Assembly: GCF_000186865.1 (NCBI RefSeq)
Contig: NW_008705578.1
Location: 457,635 to 521,634 of the forward strand
Source of the DNA: Aureococcus anophagefferens
Taxonomy: Eukaryota; Sar; Pelagophyceae; Pelagomonadales; Pelagomonadaceae
Direction: 5' to 3'
DNA: 64,000 bases
Part shown: positions 1 through 9,328 of the stretch, piece after piece
How the letters are laid out: each line of letters opens with the position of its first letter
How positions within the stretch are numbered: the stretch's first letter is position 1
Notes under the pieces: generated by a model
The model's database searches: none
What the model was told of the DNA's origin: nothing
What the model saw: the letters and a program-made list of their open reading frames with translations, nothing else
Program-made: the position numbers and the translations under genes

Positions 1-1532
1 GGACGCTCGAACGGACGGTCATCGTCAACAAGCACCCGGTCCTCCCGGACGAGACCGTCGTCGTCGACCGCGCGGCGACCGCCGTCGCGGGGCGCGAGTC
101 GTGCGCGTCGGAGTGGTCGCTCGGCCGCGCCCTATCCTTCGGGAGCGGCGAGCCCTACTCGCAGCTGACGGACGTCGACGACGCCCCGGCGACGCCCCGC
201 TGGTCGACGCACACGGGGGCGACCGACGAGCTCGACTTCCGCTCCGTCCAGTCGGGCGCGACGGACGAGCTCGACTACCGGCCGCGGAGCGAGCTCGTCG
301 CCACGCCGGCGTCGTCCGCGAAGCCGGTCGCGTCTCCCGGCTCGTCGACGGCGCTCGAGGATGGGCCGGCCGCGTCGCCCGGCGCGGCGGCGAGCGGCGA
401 CGCGTTCGACCTCTCGCGGGCCCTGCGCGACCGGCTGAAGCTCGACTCCCCTGGCTCGTCGACGGCGCTGGAGGAGGGCGCGGCCGAATCCCCGGGCTCG
501 TCGACGGCGCTGAGCGGCGGCGGCAAGCGATCCCCCGGCTCGTCGACGGCCCTGAGCGGCGACGACGCCCCTGTAAAGCCGGACTCCCCCGGCTCGTCGA
601 CGGCGCCGAGCGGCGGCGATGAGCGATCTCCGGCCGACGACGAGCACGCGCGGGACCTGTCGCGGGCCCTGGGCGAGCGGCTCCGGCTCGACAGCGACGT
701 CGACTCGCCGGCGACGACGAGCGGCGCGTCGATCACGTCGCCCGAGGCCGCGGCGGCGCCGCGCCCCGCGCCGCGGCACCGGGCCCGGGCCCGGGCGCCG
801 CCCCTCGACCTCGCGCGCGACGGCGACGAGGCGGCGTCGCCGCGCGGCGAGAAGCGGTCCCTGCGCGACGCGCTCGCGGCGCTGGAGCGGTCCTCGGGCG
901 GCGGCGGCGCCGTGAGCGCGGCGCCCTGGAACCGCGAGGCCGTCGCCGCCGCCGTCGCGGAGCTCGCCGCGGACGACGGCGGCGACGAGGAGGCCGCGGG
1001 CACGCTCGTGCTCGCCGCGTCCGCGGCGCAGGCCGACGAGTGGGACCGCGCGCTCCGCGACGCGCTCGGCCCCGGCGCGGTGCTCAGGCACGGCGCGTCC
1101 GCGGCAGCGCTGCGGCGCGCGACGCCCGCGCACCTGGGCCGGGCGCGCGTCGTCGTCGCGACCTACGCGCACGCGGCGCGCGCCGACGCGTCCTTCGCGC
1201 GCGCCGTCGGGTCCTGGATGAGCCGGAGCCCGATCGAGCCCGCGAGCGCGCTCCACGCCGTCGCCTGGACGCGCCTCGTCGCCGACGACGCGCACCTCCT
1301 CCTCTCGGCGACGACGAAGCGCGCCGCGTGCGTCGCGCGGCTCCGCGCCGCGCACACGTGGGCCGTGCTCGCGCCGGCGAAGCTCGACGCGCTGCCGAAG
1401 AAGGCCGCGGCCCTGCGCCAGCTCGCGGCGCTCGTGGGGCACCCGCCGGGCGAGGGCGCGGCGACGCTCCTCGCGCGGCGCACCGTCCGCCTCGACGACG
1501 CGTTCCTCAACGACAGCTGGTTCCGCTACTAG
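1..1532 (+). CDS. Degenerate SNF2-helicase-like protein, C-terminal part
   Basis: The frame starting at base 3 is open from the window edge to the TAG at 1530-1532, so the 5' end is missing. The first ~300 residues are low complexity, with five copies of an octapeptide SPGSSTAL (last copy SPGSSTAP). The last ~200 residues resemble the first RecA lobe of SNF2/Rad5-type ATPases: a motif-Ia-like TLVLAASAAQADEW, then VVVATYAHA, a motif-II-like block AWTRLVADDAHLL where DEAH is expected, and WAVLAPAKLD where the family has W-x-LTGTP. No Walker A is visible, and the protein stops at about the end of lobe 1. It is therefore unlikely to be an active ATPase by itself; it could be a scaffold or a decayed helicase. 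Family assignment is inference from motif spacing. Confidence 0.55.
   Translation, partial: TLERTVIVNKHPVLPDETVVVDRAATAVAGRESCASEWSLGRALSFGSGEPYSQLTDVDDAPATPRWSTHTGATDELDFRSVQSGATDELDYRPRSELVATPASSAKPVASPGSSTALEDGPAASPGAAASGDAFDLSRALRDRLKLDSPGSSTALEEGAAESPGSSTALSGGGKRSPGSSTALSGDDAPVKPDSPGSSTAPSGGDERSPADDEHARDLSRALGERLRLDSDVDSPATTSGASITSPEAAAAPRPAPRHRARARAPPLDLARDGDEAASPRGEKRSLRDALAALERSSGGGGAVSAAPWNREAVAAAVAELAADDGGDEEAAGTLVLAASAAQADEWDRALRDALGPGAVLRHGASAAALRRATPAHLGRARVVVATYAHAARADASFARAVGSWMSRSPIEPASALHAVAWTRLVADDAHLLLSATTKRAACVARLRAAHTWAVLAPAKLDALPKKAAALRQLAALVGHPPGEGAATLLARRTVRLDDAFLNDSWFRY
333..608 (+). repeat. Five dispersed copies coding SPGSSTA(L/P)
   Basis: In frame 3 the octapeptide begins at 333, 447, 489, 531 and 585. 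Spacing is irregular (114, 42, 42 and 54 bases) and always in frame, so the repeat spread within a disordered Ser/Pro/Ala-rich linker of the SNF2-like protein. A related D-L-S-R-A-L motif followed by R-L-x-L-D occurs twice nearby. Confidence 0.8.
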
Positions 1533-1627
1533 TAAGGGCGGCGGGAAGCTCCCGGGCCCGGGGGGCTCGCGCTCGCGCTCGGTCCGGGCTCGAGCCTCCG
1601 TCGGACGACGTCGTTTACGTAGGCCGC

Positions 1628-2314
1628 TCACTCCCGGGGCGTCTGGAACTCGACCTCCTCGGGGAGGCTCTCGAGGAGGGGTAGGATGCGCTTCCAGTCG
1701 CGGTTCGGGAACGCGGAGAGCTTCATGCCGTCCTCGAAGGGCAGCGCCCAGCCGTTTTTCAGGTGCTTGACGGACCAGGCGCCGCCCTTGTAGCCCGCGC
1801 CCTTGCCGTCCGGGTCCGCGATCACGCGGAGGCCCACGGGCGAGAGGAGCATGTTGAGCGCCTGAAACGCGCGGAACGTCTTGAAGCCGCCCGTGTCGAC
1901 GGTCAGGTCGCCCTTGGAGCTCACGCTCATGACCTCGGACCCGAAGGCCTGCACCGTCAGGATCCGCACGTTGTCCGGCGACATGGTCCACTTGTACGTG
2001 AACCGCGTCCCGCCCTGCGACGCCGACTTGCGCTCGCCGCCGCGGTCGCCGCCGCCGCGCCCGCGGCCGCCGCGGCCGCCGCGGCCGCCGTCGCGACGGC
2101 CCTTGCCGCCGCCGCCGCCGCCGCGCCCGCCGTCGCGCCGGCCGTTGTTGTCGCGCCGGCGGGCGCCGTCGCGGCCGCCGCGGTGCTGGCGCTTCTGGCC
2201 GCCGTCGTCGCCGCCCTCGCGCCGCCGCTTCTGGCCGCCGCCGTCGCCGCCGCCGCCTTCCTTCTTCTCGGACTTCTCCGTCGCGCCGCGACCGGTGCTC
2301 AGCGGCTTGTCCAT
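1628..2314 (-). CDS. RGG-rich protein with unknown C-terminal domain
   Basis: The proposed start is the ATG at 2314 (protein begins MDKPLSTGRG), giving 228 residues. The frame is open further upstream, so a longer or spliced N-terminus is possible. Residues ~15-100 are almost all Gly, Arg, Asp and Lys, with RGG/RDGGRGG boxes typical of RNA-binding proteins. The last ~120 residues form a non-repetitive domain (FTYKWTMSPDNVRIL near its start, LPLLESLPEEVEF near its end) that I do not recognise. It lies tail to tail with the SNF2-like gene (95 bases apart) and directly downstream of the MYB gene. RNA binding is inferred from the RGG composition only. Confidence 0.6.
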   Translation of the reverse strand: MDKPLSTGRGATEKSEKKEGGGGDGGGQKRRREGGDDGGQKRQHRGGRDGARRRDNNGRRDGGRGGGGGGKGRRDGGRGGRGGRGRGGGDRGGERKSASQGGTRFTYKWTMSPDNVRILTVQAFGSEVMSVSSKGDLTVDTGGFKTFRAFQALNMLLSPVGLRVIADPDGKGAGYKGGAWSVKHLKNGWALPFEDGMKLSAFPNRDWKRILPLLESLPEEVEFQTPRE

Positions 2315-2567
2315 CGCCCTGCTGTGTCGCGCGAGCTGCTCGCCGGCGCCGCGGAGCTGCCGCTCGAGATGGTGATCTCGAAGGCGGCGGCCGGGGGTCG
2401 GGCGTCGTCGCACGCCGCCCGCCGCTGGCCCGGAGCCGTGATCCCTGCGTCGGTACGTGTACTTAGGAGAGGCGTCATTCCTTTTCGGGGGCTTGGTTCC
2501 CGGGCGAGCGCGGCGGGGGCGAGGTTCGGCGGCCGCGACGAGGCGGCGCGGCGGCGGCGAGCGGCGG

Positions 2568-4246
2568 CTAGGCGGCCTCGGAGAGCCAGATGGAGCGGAA
2601 CGTGTCGACGGACGGGAGCTTGACGTCGGCCTGGCCGAAGAGCGAGAGGAGCGTCTGGGCGTGGCGCGTCTGGTCGTCCGGGCCGGGCCTAGGAGGGACG
2701 CGTTCGGGGTTTCGCGCGGGACCGCGCGGGACGCGTCGACCGCGCCAAAAAAAGACGAGGGACGCGGGCTCCGCGCGGCATGGCGGGGAGGCGGAGGTCC
2801 GGGCCGAGGACGAGCGGGAAGATGCGCGGCGGGAGCGCGTCCCGCGGCATCGCCGGGGGGAGCGCGACGACGGGCGCGCGGCGCGGCGCCGCGGGCGCGG
2901 GCGCGGAGGAGGCGAGGAGGTGGAGCGGGCTCGGGTGGCCCTCGAGGGCGACGCGGCGGCGCTTGAGGCCCGGCGACGCGCCGAAGTCCGGCGCGCGGCG
3001 CGTGTGGCCGCGCGAGCCGGACGACGCGACGGACTCGGAGTCGGCGCGCGGCCGCGGGCCCCGCGGGGATCCGAAGGCGGCGCCGAAGTCCACGGGCGAC
3101 GGCGGCGGCGGCGTCACGCGCGGCGGCTCGATCTCCGCGTAGAAGCGCTCGGAGAGCGCCTGGAGGACCTCGCGCGACGACGTCGCGGCGGGCGCCTCGG
3201 GCGTCCACGCGGCCTTGTCGCCGGTCCAGGGCGCCTCGTCGGCGGCCTTGTCGCCCGTCCAGGAGGGCGACTCGTGGGGCGTCGCGCGGTTCCAGGACGG
3301 CGAGTCGCCCGGCGGCGACATCAGGCCGTCCGGCGGCGTCAGGCCGTCCGAGAATCCGCCCGCCGACGGCGGGCGCGCGGGCGCCGCGGCCGCGGCGCCG
3401 AAGAGCGCGCCCGCCGGGCGCGGCGCGGCGGGCGCCGCGCTCGGGCGGCGCCGGCCGCTCCGGCTCCGCGGCGCCTTGACGGCCGTCGCGGGCGCCGAGG
3501 CCGCGAAGCCCGTCGATTCCGCCGACGCGGACCGGCCGCGCGCGGCCGTCGCGGCGCGCGAGTAGGCCGGCGGGACGCGCGCCGCGGCGATGGCCGGGCC
3601 GGGCACGGCGACGCGCACGCGCGGCGGCGCCCGCGTCGGGGCGCCCCGCCGCGCGTCCTTGCGCATGCTCGAGTACCTGGAGGCGTCGTCTCGCGGCGCG
3701 CCCCCGGCTCCGCGGGGGGGTCGAGGGCGCGTTTCGGGCGCCGGGCGCGCGCCAGAAGTTCTTGACGGCGTTGTCCGTGCGGCCCGGCAACCTGCGGCGG
3801 GCGGCGCGCGATTCGCGATTCCGCCCGTCGCGCTTCCGCCGAGGCGTTCGCGACGCCGCGCGCGCGACTTCTTGGCGATCTCGGCCCACTTGTTGCCCAT
3901 GTCGCGCTGCGCGTCGCGGATGATCTCTGCGACGGGGTCGGCGCTCGCTCCCGCGCCCCCGGGGCTCGAAGCACTCACGTTCCTCCGCGGCCGTCCACGG
4001 GCCCGAGCGGATGTCCGGGTCGAGCGAGCTGACCCACCGCGCGCGCACCTGCTTGCCCGTCCGCGCACAACCCGGCCCCGTCACGCCGGAGGCGTTCAGC
4101 TCCTCGGCGACCTGGGCCCAGGCCTTCTTGCCGAGCCGCGCCACGGCCCGGTTCACCTCGTCGTCCTCCTCGACGCTCCACTCCTGGCGGCCGCCGGCGG
4201 CGCTGCTCTCGGGCTTCGATGCGCGGCCGCTGCGGCGCGTCGACAT
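2568..4246 (-). CDS. R2R3-type MYB transcription factor, multi-intron
   Basis: Spliced product of a gene beginning MSTRRSGRASK at 4246. Exon 1 (4246-3979) encodes the first Myb repeat (EWSVEEDDEVNRAVARLG...) and the start of the second (GPWTAAEE). Removing 3927-3978 (GTGAGT...CAG), 3792-3868 (GTCGCG...CAG) and 3677-3752 (GCGCGC...CAG) joins EEQIIRDAQRDMGNKWAEIA to KKLPGRTDNAVKNFW and then YSSMRKDARRGAP, a textbook second repeat with its recognition helix. The third intron is GC-AG. A Pro/Ala/Ser-rich tail follows. The last exon ends at TAG 2568-2570 in another frame (…VDTFRSIWLSEAA), so a further intron must end near 2690; its 5' site is not resolved. Expected role: sequence-specific nuclear transcription factor. 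Confidence 0.85.
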
Positions 4247-4406
4247 GCTGACGGTGTCGTTGATGGGCGTGCGTGAGGGTGTGATGCGACCGCGGCGACG
4301 GGCGAGTGATCGGTTGAGTTGTGATCACGGAAGCAAAATCGTCAAAACGCTCGCTCAAAATTGCCACAAGCGCGCGCGCGGAAGCGCCCCGGGGAAGAAC
4401 CCAAAA

Positions 4407-5599
4407 TTAGGGCGACGCCTCCGTGGGGAGGTCGCGGAGCCGTCGTCGCTCGCGCTCCGCGGAGCGGACGGCCGCGCGGCGCTTGACCTCCGTGTAGGAC
4501 ACGACGCCGGCGAGCGCGACGACGATGCCGACGCCGTTGCGCGCGTTCGTGCGGATGCCGAAGAAGATCATGGAGCCGACGATGGTGAGGATGGTCTTGA
4601 GGTGCGTGAGCACCTGGTAGGTCAGCGGCGACGTGCGGCCCAGCACGTAATAGTTCGTCACGTTCGCGCCGAGCGCGAGCACGCACGACGCGAAGATGTG
4701 GCCCTTGAGGTCGTCGTTCCAGTCGACGCTCCGGAGCTCGTCGACGCCGTCGAAGAGGGGGCAGAGGAGGAGCGCGCCGAGGGCGATGAGGGGCGCCGTG
4801 TGGTAGAGGAGCTGGTTGCTGTCGCAGCCCAGCGCGCGCTGGCACGACGACGTGTACATCTGGCAGAGGACCGTGCAGACGACGGCGACGGCCGCGTAGG
4901 CCGTGCCCGTCGCGTTGGCCTCGTAGTCGTGGACCTGGGCGACGCCGAGCCCCGCGACGAGGGGCAATAAACTCAACACCACCGCCGGCGGCTGGACCGC
5001 GCCCTCGACGACCCACGACAGGAAGAGCGTGAGCGGGATGCACGCCTGGGCAGCAGCAAAAGGGTGATTCAACGTCGCTTCAACGTGAGTGTTCCGCGCG
5101 CGCGCGTTTCGAAAACAGCACCCACGCTTCGAGACCGTTCCGAGAGATGATCGCTCGTCCAAAAATCAGCCGAAACGAGCGGAAAACGGCCGAGATCGGA
5201 GCCTTTGAAGTTGGGAATTTCGCTCTCTTTTGCTGCCCTGATGCACGCGATCTTGGACAGCTGGTAGAAGGACACGCTGTTGTGCTTGAGGTTCAGGTTC
5301 ATGAAGCCCACGGAGCTCAGCGTGCCCAGGGCCACGGGCGCGACGGCCGCGGGCCGCGCGGCCTTGTAGCGGAAGACGCGGCAGCAGAGCATCGCGCGCG
5401 TGCCCACGGCCGTGAACGCAAAGTGGCAGAAGCTGAGGAAGACGAGGTGGTCGAAGTCGTGCGCGAGCTGCATGTACTTGTTCATGAGCACGACGCCGAC
5501 GACGCAGCCGATGTTGCCCGCGCTGCCGATCAAGACGGGCAACGCCAGCGACGCGTCGACGCCGCAGCTGCGAGGGAGCTTGAGCATGCGGTTCTTCAT
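4407..5599 (-). CDS. TPT/SLC35-type nucleotide-sugar or sugar-phosphate transporter
   Basis: Two exons, 5599-5249 (117 codons) and 5045-4407 (213 codons), give a 329-residue multi-pass membrane protein. Exon 1 reads MKNRMLKLPRS... with helices such as LALPVLIGSAGNIGCVVGVV; exon 2 has the family's C-terminal signature VLTHLKTILTIVGSMIFFG and VGIVVALAGVVSYTEVKRR. The length fits the triose-phosphate-translocator branch of the drug/metabolite transporter superfamily; SLC35E3-like Golgi nucleotide-sugar carriers are the closest match by eye. The substrate cannot be read from the sequence. The exon junction restores SKI-ACIPLT only when the whole introner plus one target-duplication copy is removed, which makes this a phase-0 GC-AG intron. 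Confidence 0.85.
5046..5240 (+). mobile_element. Introner copy A (non-autonomous TIR element acting as an intron)
   Basis: A 195-bp element starts CTGGGCAGCAGCAAAAGG and ends CTTTTGCTGCCCTG, forming imperfect terminal inverted repeats. It is flanked by the 8-bp direct repeat ATGCACGC (5038-5045 and 5241-5248; GCGTGCAT on the gene strand). On the gene strand its end supplies the acceptor ...GCCCAG, and the first target copy supplies GC as donor. Its core (GGTGATTCAACGTCGCTTC, CGTGAGTGTTCCGCGC, GATGATCGCTCGTCC) is clearly homologous to copy B at 47515-47701. Here the element lies antisense to its host gene. Confidence 0.9.
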
Positions 5600-5809
5600 G
5601 CGCGGGGAGCCCTAGGATCGAGAGCGACGCGCCGCGCGCTGCCGCATTGGGGTCGCGCGGTGCCGACGCCGCCGGCGCAGGGCAGCCCTAGGATCCGCGA
5701 TGCATCATCAGAGCTCACCGACAGCCATTTCAGTGAGTTCGAGATCTTCAACTGGTTCAAGCAACTCTTCGACAAATGTTATGTACAAAGCGCTATGTGC
5801 AGGGTATGT

Positions 5810-7309
5810 TCAGACGGCCGCGTCGAGGGCCCGCTTGATGGCGTCCGTGATCTTGCGGCACTCGTCCTCGGTGACGATGAAGGGCGGCGCGAGGATGAGG
5901 ACGTTGCAGAGGCCCGGGACCGTGCTCCCGTTGCGGCCGACGACGACGCCCATCTCCGCGCACGCGTTGACGACGGCGGCCGACCGGTCCTCCTCGATGG
6001 GCTGCCGCGTGTAGACGTCCGTGACGAGCTCGACGCCGATGAGGAGGCCCATGCCCCGCACCTCCCCCACGAGCGGGTGGCCGTCGAGCGCGGCTTCGAG
6101 CGAGCCCTTGAGGAAGTCGCCGACGTCGCGCGCGCGGTCCACGAGGCCCTCGCGCTCGATGATCTCGATGTTCTTCAGCCCGACGGCGCAGGCCACGGGG
6201 TGGCCGCCGTAGGTGTTCATGGACCGGAAGTGCGCGAGGCGGCTCGGCAGCGTCGACTTGCCGGACGCGCCGAACGGGTCGTCGTGGAAGCGGTCGAAGA
6301 CGTCGGACGTGACGGCGCAGGCGCCCAGCGGGCAGTAGCCGGAGGTCAGGCCCTTGGCCAGCGTGATGATGTCCGGCGTCGCGCCGTAGTGCTGGTGGCC
6401 GAACATCGCGCCCGTCCGCCCGAAGCCCGACACGACCTCGTCCAGGATCAGCAGCACGCCGTACTTGTCGCAGATGCGCCGCACGTCCCGCAGGTAGGTC
6501 TCGTGGGGCACGAGCACGCCCCCGCCGGACATGACGGGCTCCATCACGAAGGCCGCGACGGTCTGCTCGCCCTCCATGACGATCGTCTCCTCGAGCTGGC
6601 GGCAGACCTCCGCGCCGTGCTGCTCGACGGTCACGCCCGCGGGCCGCCGGTAGGCGTAGGGCGGCGGCACGTGCAAGTAGCCCGGCGGCTGGGGCCCGAA
6701 GCCGATCTTGCGCTCCGCCTGGCCCGTCGCGGCCATCGCGCCCGCTGTGTTGCCGTGGTACGCGCGGTGCCGCGCGATGATCGTGTGGCGCAGGGGCCCG
6801 CTCGGGTCCCGCTCGACGTTCGCCGCGTGGTACTGGCGCGCGATCTTGAAGGCCGCCTCGTTGGCCTCCGAGCCGGACGCCGTAAAGTAGACGTGCGCGT
6901 CGTAGCGGAGCAGCTCGGAGATCTTCGCCGCGAGCTCGATCTGCGGCGCGGACCCGTGGAGCGGGCTCAGGAACGGCAGCGCCGTCATGGCCTCGTAGGC
7001 CGCGCGGGCCACCTCCTCGCGGCCGTAGCCGATGTTCACGCACCAGAGGCCGCCCATCGCGTCGAGCAGCTCCGTGCCGTCCATGCGCGTGAGCGTGGAC
7101 CCGGCGGCCCTGGCCACGGGCACGGGCGGCGCGGCCTCGGCGACGCTCCAGGGCCGCTGCTGCGTCATGGGGTGCCAGACGTGCTTGCCCTGCTTCTCCT
7201 GCAGGGCCTCGACGTCGGCGCCGACCCAGGGCTCGAGCGCCGCCGCGGCCGTGCTCTTGAGGCGTCTCGGGAGCCGCGCCGAGGCGCGCAGCCCCAGCGC
7301 GGCGGCCAT
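5810..7309 (-). CDS. Class III PLP-dependent aminotransferase, probably mitochondrial
   Basis: The 499-residue product matches the full length of omega-amino-acid:pyruvate transaminases (GABA-T, taurine:pyruvate and beta-alanine:pyruvate types). Residues 1-20 (MAALGLRASARLPRRLKS region) are Arg/Ala/Leu-rich without acidic residues, as in a mitochondrial presequence. Visible family marks: GGLWCVNIGYGR near residue 85, YFTASGSEANE for phosphate binding, YHGNT, LILDEVVSGFGRTG with the cofactor Asp, and TLAKGLTSGYCPLGA with the Schiff-base Lys. The reaction is transfer of an amino group from an omega-amino donor to pyruvate or another oxo-acid; the exact donor cannot be decided by eye. No intron is needed. 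Confidence 0.9.
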   Translation of the reverse strand: MAAALGLRASARLPRRLKSTAAAALEPWVGADVEALQEKQGKHVWHPMTQQRPWSVAEAAPPVPVARAAGSTLTRMDGTELLDAMGGLWCVNIGYGREEVARAAYEAMTALPFLSPLHGSAPQIELAAKISELLRYDAHVYFTASGSEANEAAFKIARQYHAANVERDPSGPLRHTIIARHRAYHGNTAGAMAATGQAERKIGFGPQPPGYLHVPPPYAYRRPAGVTVEQHGAEVCRQLEETIVMEGEQTVAAFVMEPVMSGGGVLVPHETYLRDVRRICDKYGVLLILDEVVSGFGRTGAMFGHQHYGATPDIITLAKGLTSGYCPLGACAVTSDVFDRFHDDPFGASGKSTLPSRLAHFRSMNTYGGHPVACAVGLKNIEIIEREGLVDRARDVGDFLKGSLEAALDGHPLVGEVRGMGLLIGVELVTDVYTRQPIEEDRSAAVVNACAEMGVVVGRNGSTVPGLCNVLILAPPFIVTEDECRKITDAIKRALDAAV

Positions 7310-7801
7310 TGCGATTGTTGGTATTTGGCGGTGTTAGGGGACCGTGGAACGGATCCAACGTTAAAACGCCGCGGCTGTGGTCGAATTCTTCCGTCGTGTC
7401 GTGATCGATGTGGCCGCGTTTTGCCACAAACTTTTGAAAATGACAGCCTTGCCGTCAACATGCATTCAATTAGGCTAAAAAAACCGCTGCCGAGCGGTCG
7501 CCGCTGCGACCGCGCCGTCCATACGACGGTCCAATCCTGCCGTCGGAGGACGCTGTGCTTCACCTCATCAAGCACCGTTCCGTTGCGGCGGCCCGCGGCG
7601 TCCACGTGACCGTGACGGGCCAGCCCTCCCGCCCAATGGCGTGGACGCTCGCCGCGGTCTACGCGCACGAGTCTCGACCCTCGAAAGGCGGACGGCGCTC
7701 GACGCTGCCGCTGCCCAGGAACTCGCGTACGAACCGATTTATACAGGCGTGCGACGGGCGAGGGGGGCTAGGTGCAAAGGCGGAGAGGCCGGGGGCCGCG
7801 G
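7310..7801. other. Intergenic region without a recognised gene
   Basis: This ~490-base stretch lies between the aminotransferase start (7309, minus) and the sigma-factor stop (7802, minus). It must hold the aminotransferase promoter and the sigma-factor 3' end. It contains a short A-run near 7480, but I see no conserved ORF, tRNA or inverted-repeat element. Confidence 0.5.
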
Positions 7802-9181
7802 TCACCGGGGCCTCAGGAAGTTGGAGGGCCGCACGAAGACCTCGTCGTCCGGCGCGTCGTCCCAGCGCACGACGAGCCAGCCGCCCTTCTTCACCTCCGC
7901 GACGACGGCCCGCCGGCCGCTGTGGCGCGCGACGACGGTCTCGCCGACGTCGACGTCGGAGCAGCGGCAGGCGCGGGGCGTCGCCGGGTCGGCGTCCTCG
8001 CGGGCCCGGCGGCCGCCCGCGTAGAGCTCGTCGTAGTGGGGCGCGAGCCGCCGCGACCGGTGCGGCTGGCGGAGCTTCGCGAACGCTGACTTCTCGATCT
8101 GCCGGATGCGCTCGCGCGTCAGGTCGAAGCGCACGGCGATCTCCGCCAACGTCTCGGGCCTCCGGCCGTCGAGGCCGAAGTGGCGGTTGAGCACGTCCTC
8201 CTCGCGGTCCTCGAGGTCGTCGTCGAGCATGCGCCGCACCTCGTCTTTGAGCAGCGACTCGGCCGCGTCGCGCTCCGGGTGCTGCGTCGCGTCGTGGAGC
8301 AGGTCCGCGAGCTGGGCGCCGCTGGCGTAGGACGCGCCGCGCCGGCCGTTGCCCGGCGCCGCGCCCCGCCGGCTGCCCAAATTCTCCGCGTCGACGTCCG
8401 TCGACACCGTGCCCCGCGCCGCGCGCCGGAGCCGCCGGAGCTTGTCCGCGTCGAGCGACATCTCGCGCGCGATCTCGTCGTCCGTGGCGTCGCGGCCGGT
8501 TTGCTTCTCCAGCGCCACCTTGTGCTTCTTCATGCGCCGCAGCTTCTCGTGCACGTGCGTCGGGAGCCGGATCGTCCGCGACTGGTGCGCGACGGCGTGC
8601 GCGACGGCCTGGCGGATCCACCAGACCGCGTAGGTCGAGAAGCGGAACCCCTTGGACGGGTCGAAGCGGTCGCAGGCCTTGGCGAGGCCGAAGTTGCCCT
8701 CCTGGCACAGGTCCGTGAACGCGAGGCCGCAGTCGCCGTAGCGCTTCGCGACCGAGAGCACGAGCCGCAAATTCCGCTGGATGAGCTCCTCGCGGCAGGC
8801 CTTCATGTGGCCCATGCGGGTCCGCAGGGCGCCGTAGTTCGCGTAGCCCGTCGCGTTCGCCCACTCGCCGCCGGACGGCTCGCGGCCGAGCGCCGCTTTC
8901 AGCTCGCTCCGCTTCGCGCGCAGCGCCACGAGGGCCTGCACCTCCGTCGCGAGGGCCACCTCCTCGTCCAGGGACAGCAGGGGCTCGGCGGCGCGCTCGG
9001 GCAGGTAGACGCGCTCCTGCTCGCGCGTCGCCAGGCCCCGCAGGGCCGTCGCTCGTCGCAACTGTTCTGCGCGTGCGTGGGCGGGCGTCGAAACGCGATG
9101 CGGCGCCACGGGCGCCGTGCGGGGCGACAGGAAGGCCCAGGCGCCGCTGCAGAGCAGCAGGGCGTGGCTAAATCGAGCCAT
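7802..9181 (-). CDS. Plastid RNA polymerase sigma-70 factor with C-terminal SH3-like tail
   Basis: The ATG at 9181 is preferred over the upstream in-frame one at 9241 because it gives MARFSHALLLCSGAWAFLSP: a signal peptide followed by A-F, matching the ASAFAP-type bipartite plastid signal of algae with secondary plastids. The mature part has sigma region 1.2 (LLSLDEEVALATEVQAL), region 2 (NLRLVLSVAKRYGDCGLAF, GFRFSTYAVWWIRQA), region 3, and region 4 with the helix-turn-helix LAEIAVRFDLTRERIRQIEK. About 75 residues follow region 4 and end in a small beta-rich module (GETVVARHSGRRAVVAEVKK, GGWLVVRWDD) resembling Tudor/KOW/SH3 folds, which ordinary sigma factors lack. Role: promoter recognition by the plastid-encoded polymerase. 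Confidence 0.9.
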   Translation of the reverse strand: MARFSHALLLCSGAWAFLSPRTAPVAPHRVSTPAHARAEQLRRATALRGLATREQERVYLPERAAEPLLSLDEEVALATEVQALVALRAKRSELKAALGREPSGGEWANATGYANYGALRTRMGHMKACREELIQRNLRLVLSVAKRYGDCGLAFTDLCQEGNFGLAKACDRFDPSKGFRFSTYAVWWIRQAVAHAVAHQSRTIRLPTHVHEKLRRMKKHKVALEKQTGRDATDDEIAREMSLDADKLRRLRRAARGTVSTDVDAENLGSRRGAAPGNGRRGASYASGAQLADLLHDATQHPERDAAESLLKDEVRRMLDDDLEDREEDVLNRHFGLDGRRPETLAEIAVRFDLTRERIRQIEKSAFAKLRQPHRSRRLAPHYDELYAGGRRAREDADPATPRACRCSDVDVGETVVARHSGRRAVVAEVKKGGWLVVRWDDAPDDEVFVRPSNFLRPR

Positions 9182-9328
9182 CGGTGGCGTTCTTTCGCCC
9201 GGTCGTCGTGACGCGGCCGTCGTCGAGCTCGAGTCCGCCACGCTGGCAGTCGCGATTCAGTTTTGCGATCATCACAAGGTGAAGCTCGTTTAGCCGGGGG
9301 TAAACGTTAACCGCGCCGCAAAAATCCC

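Noticed and set aside
5608..5695. 12-bp direct repeat AGCCCTAGGATC, 76 bases apart, as target duplication of an inserted element
   Set aside because: The sequence between the copies has no inverted ends and no relation to the introners; it may be chance or a regulatory repeat.
7802..9181. Sigma-70 factor as a sign of bacterial contamination
   Set aside because: It begins with a signal peptide plus A-F plastid-targeting start, matches its neighbours in base composition and lies among intron-bearing eukaryotic genes.
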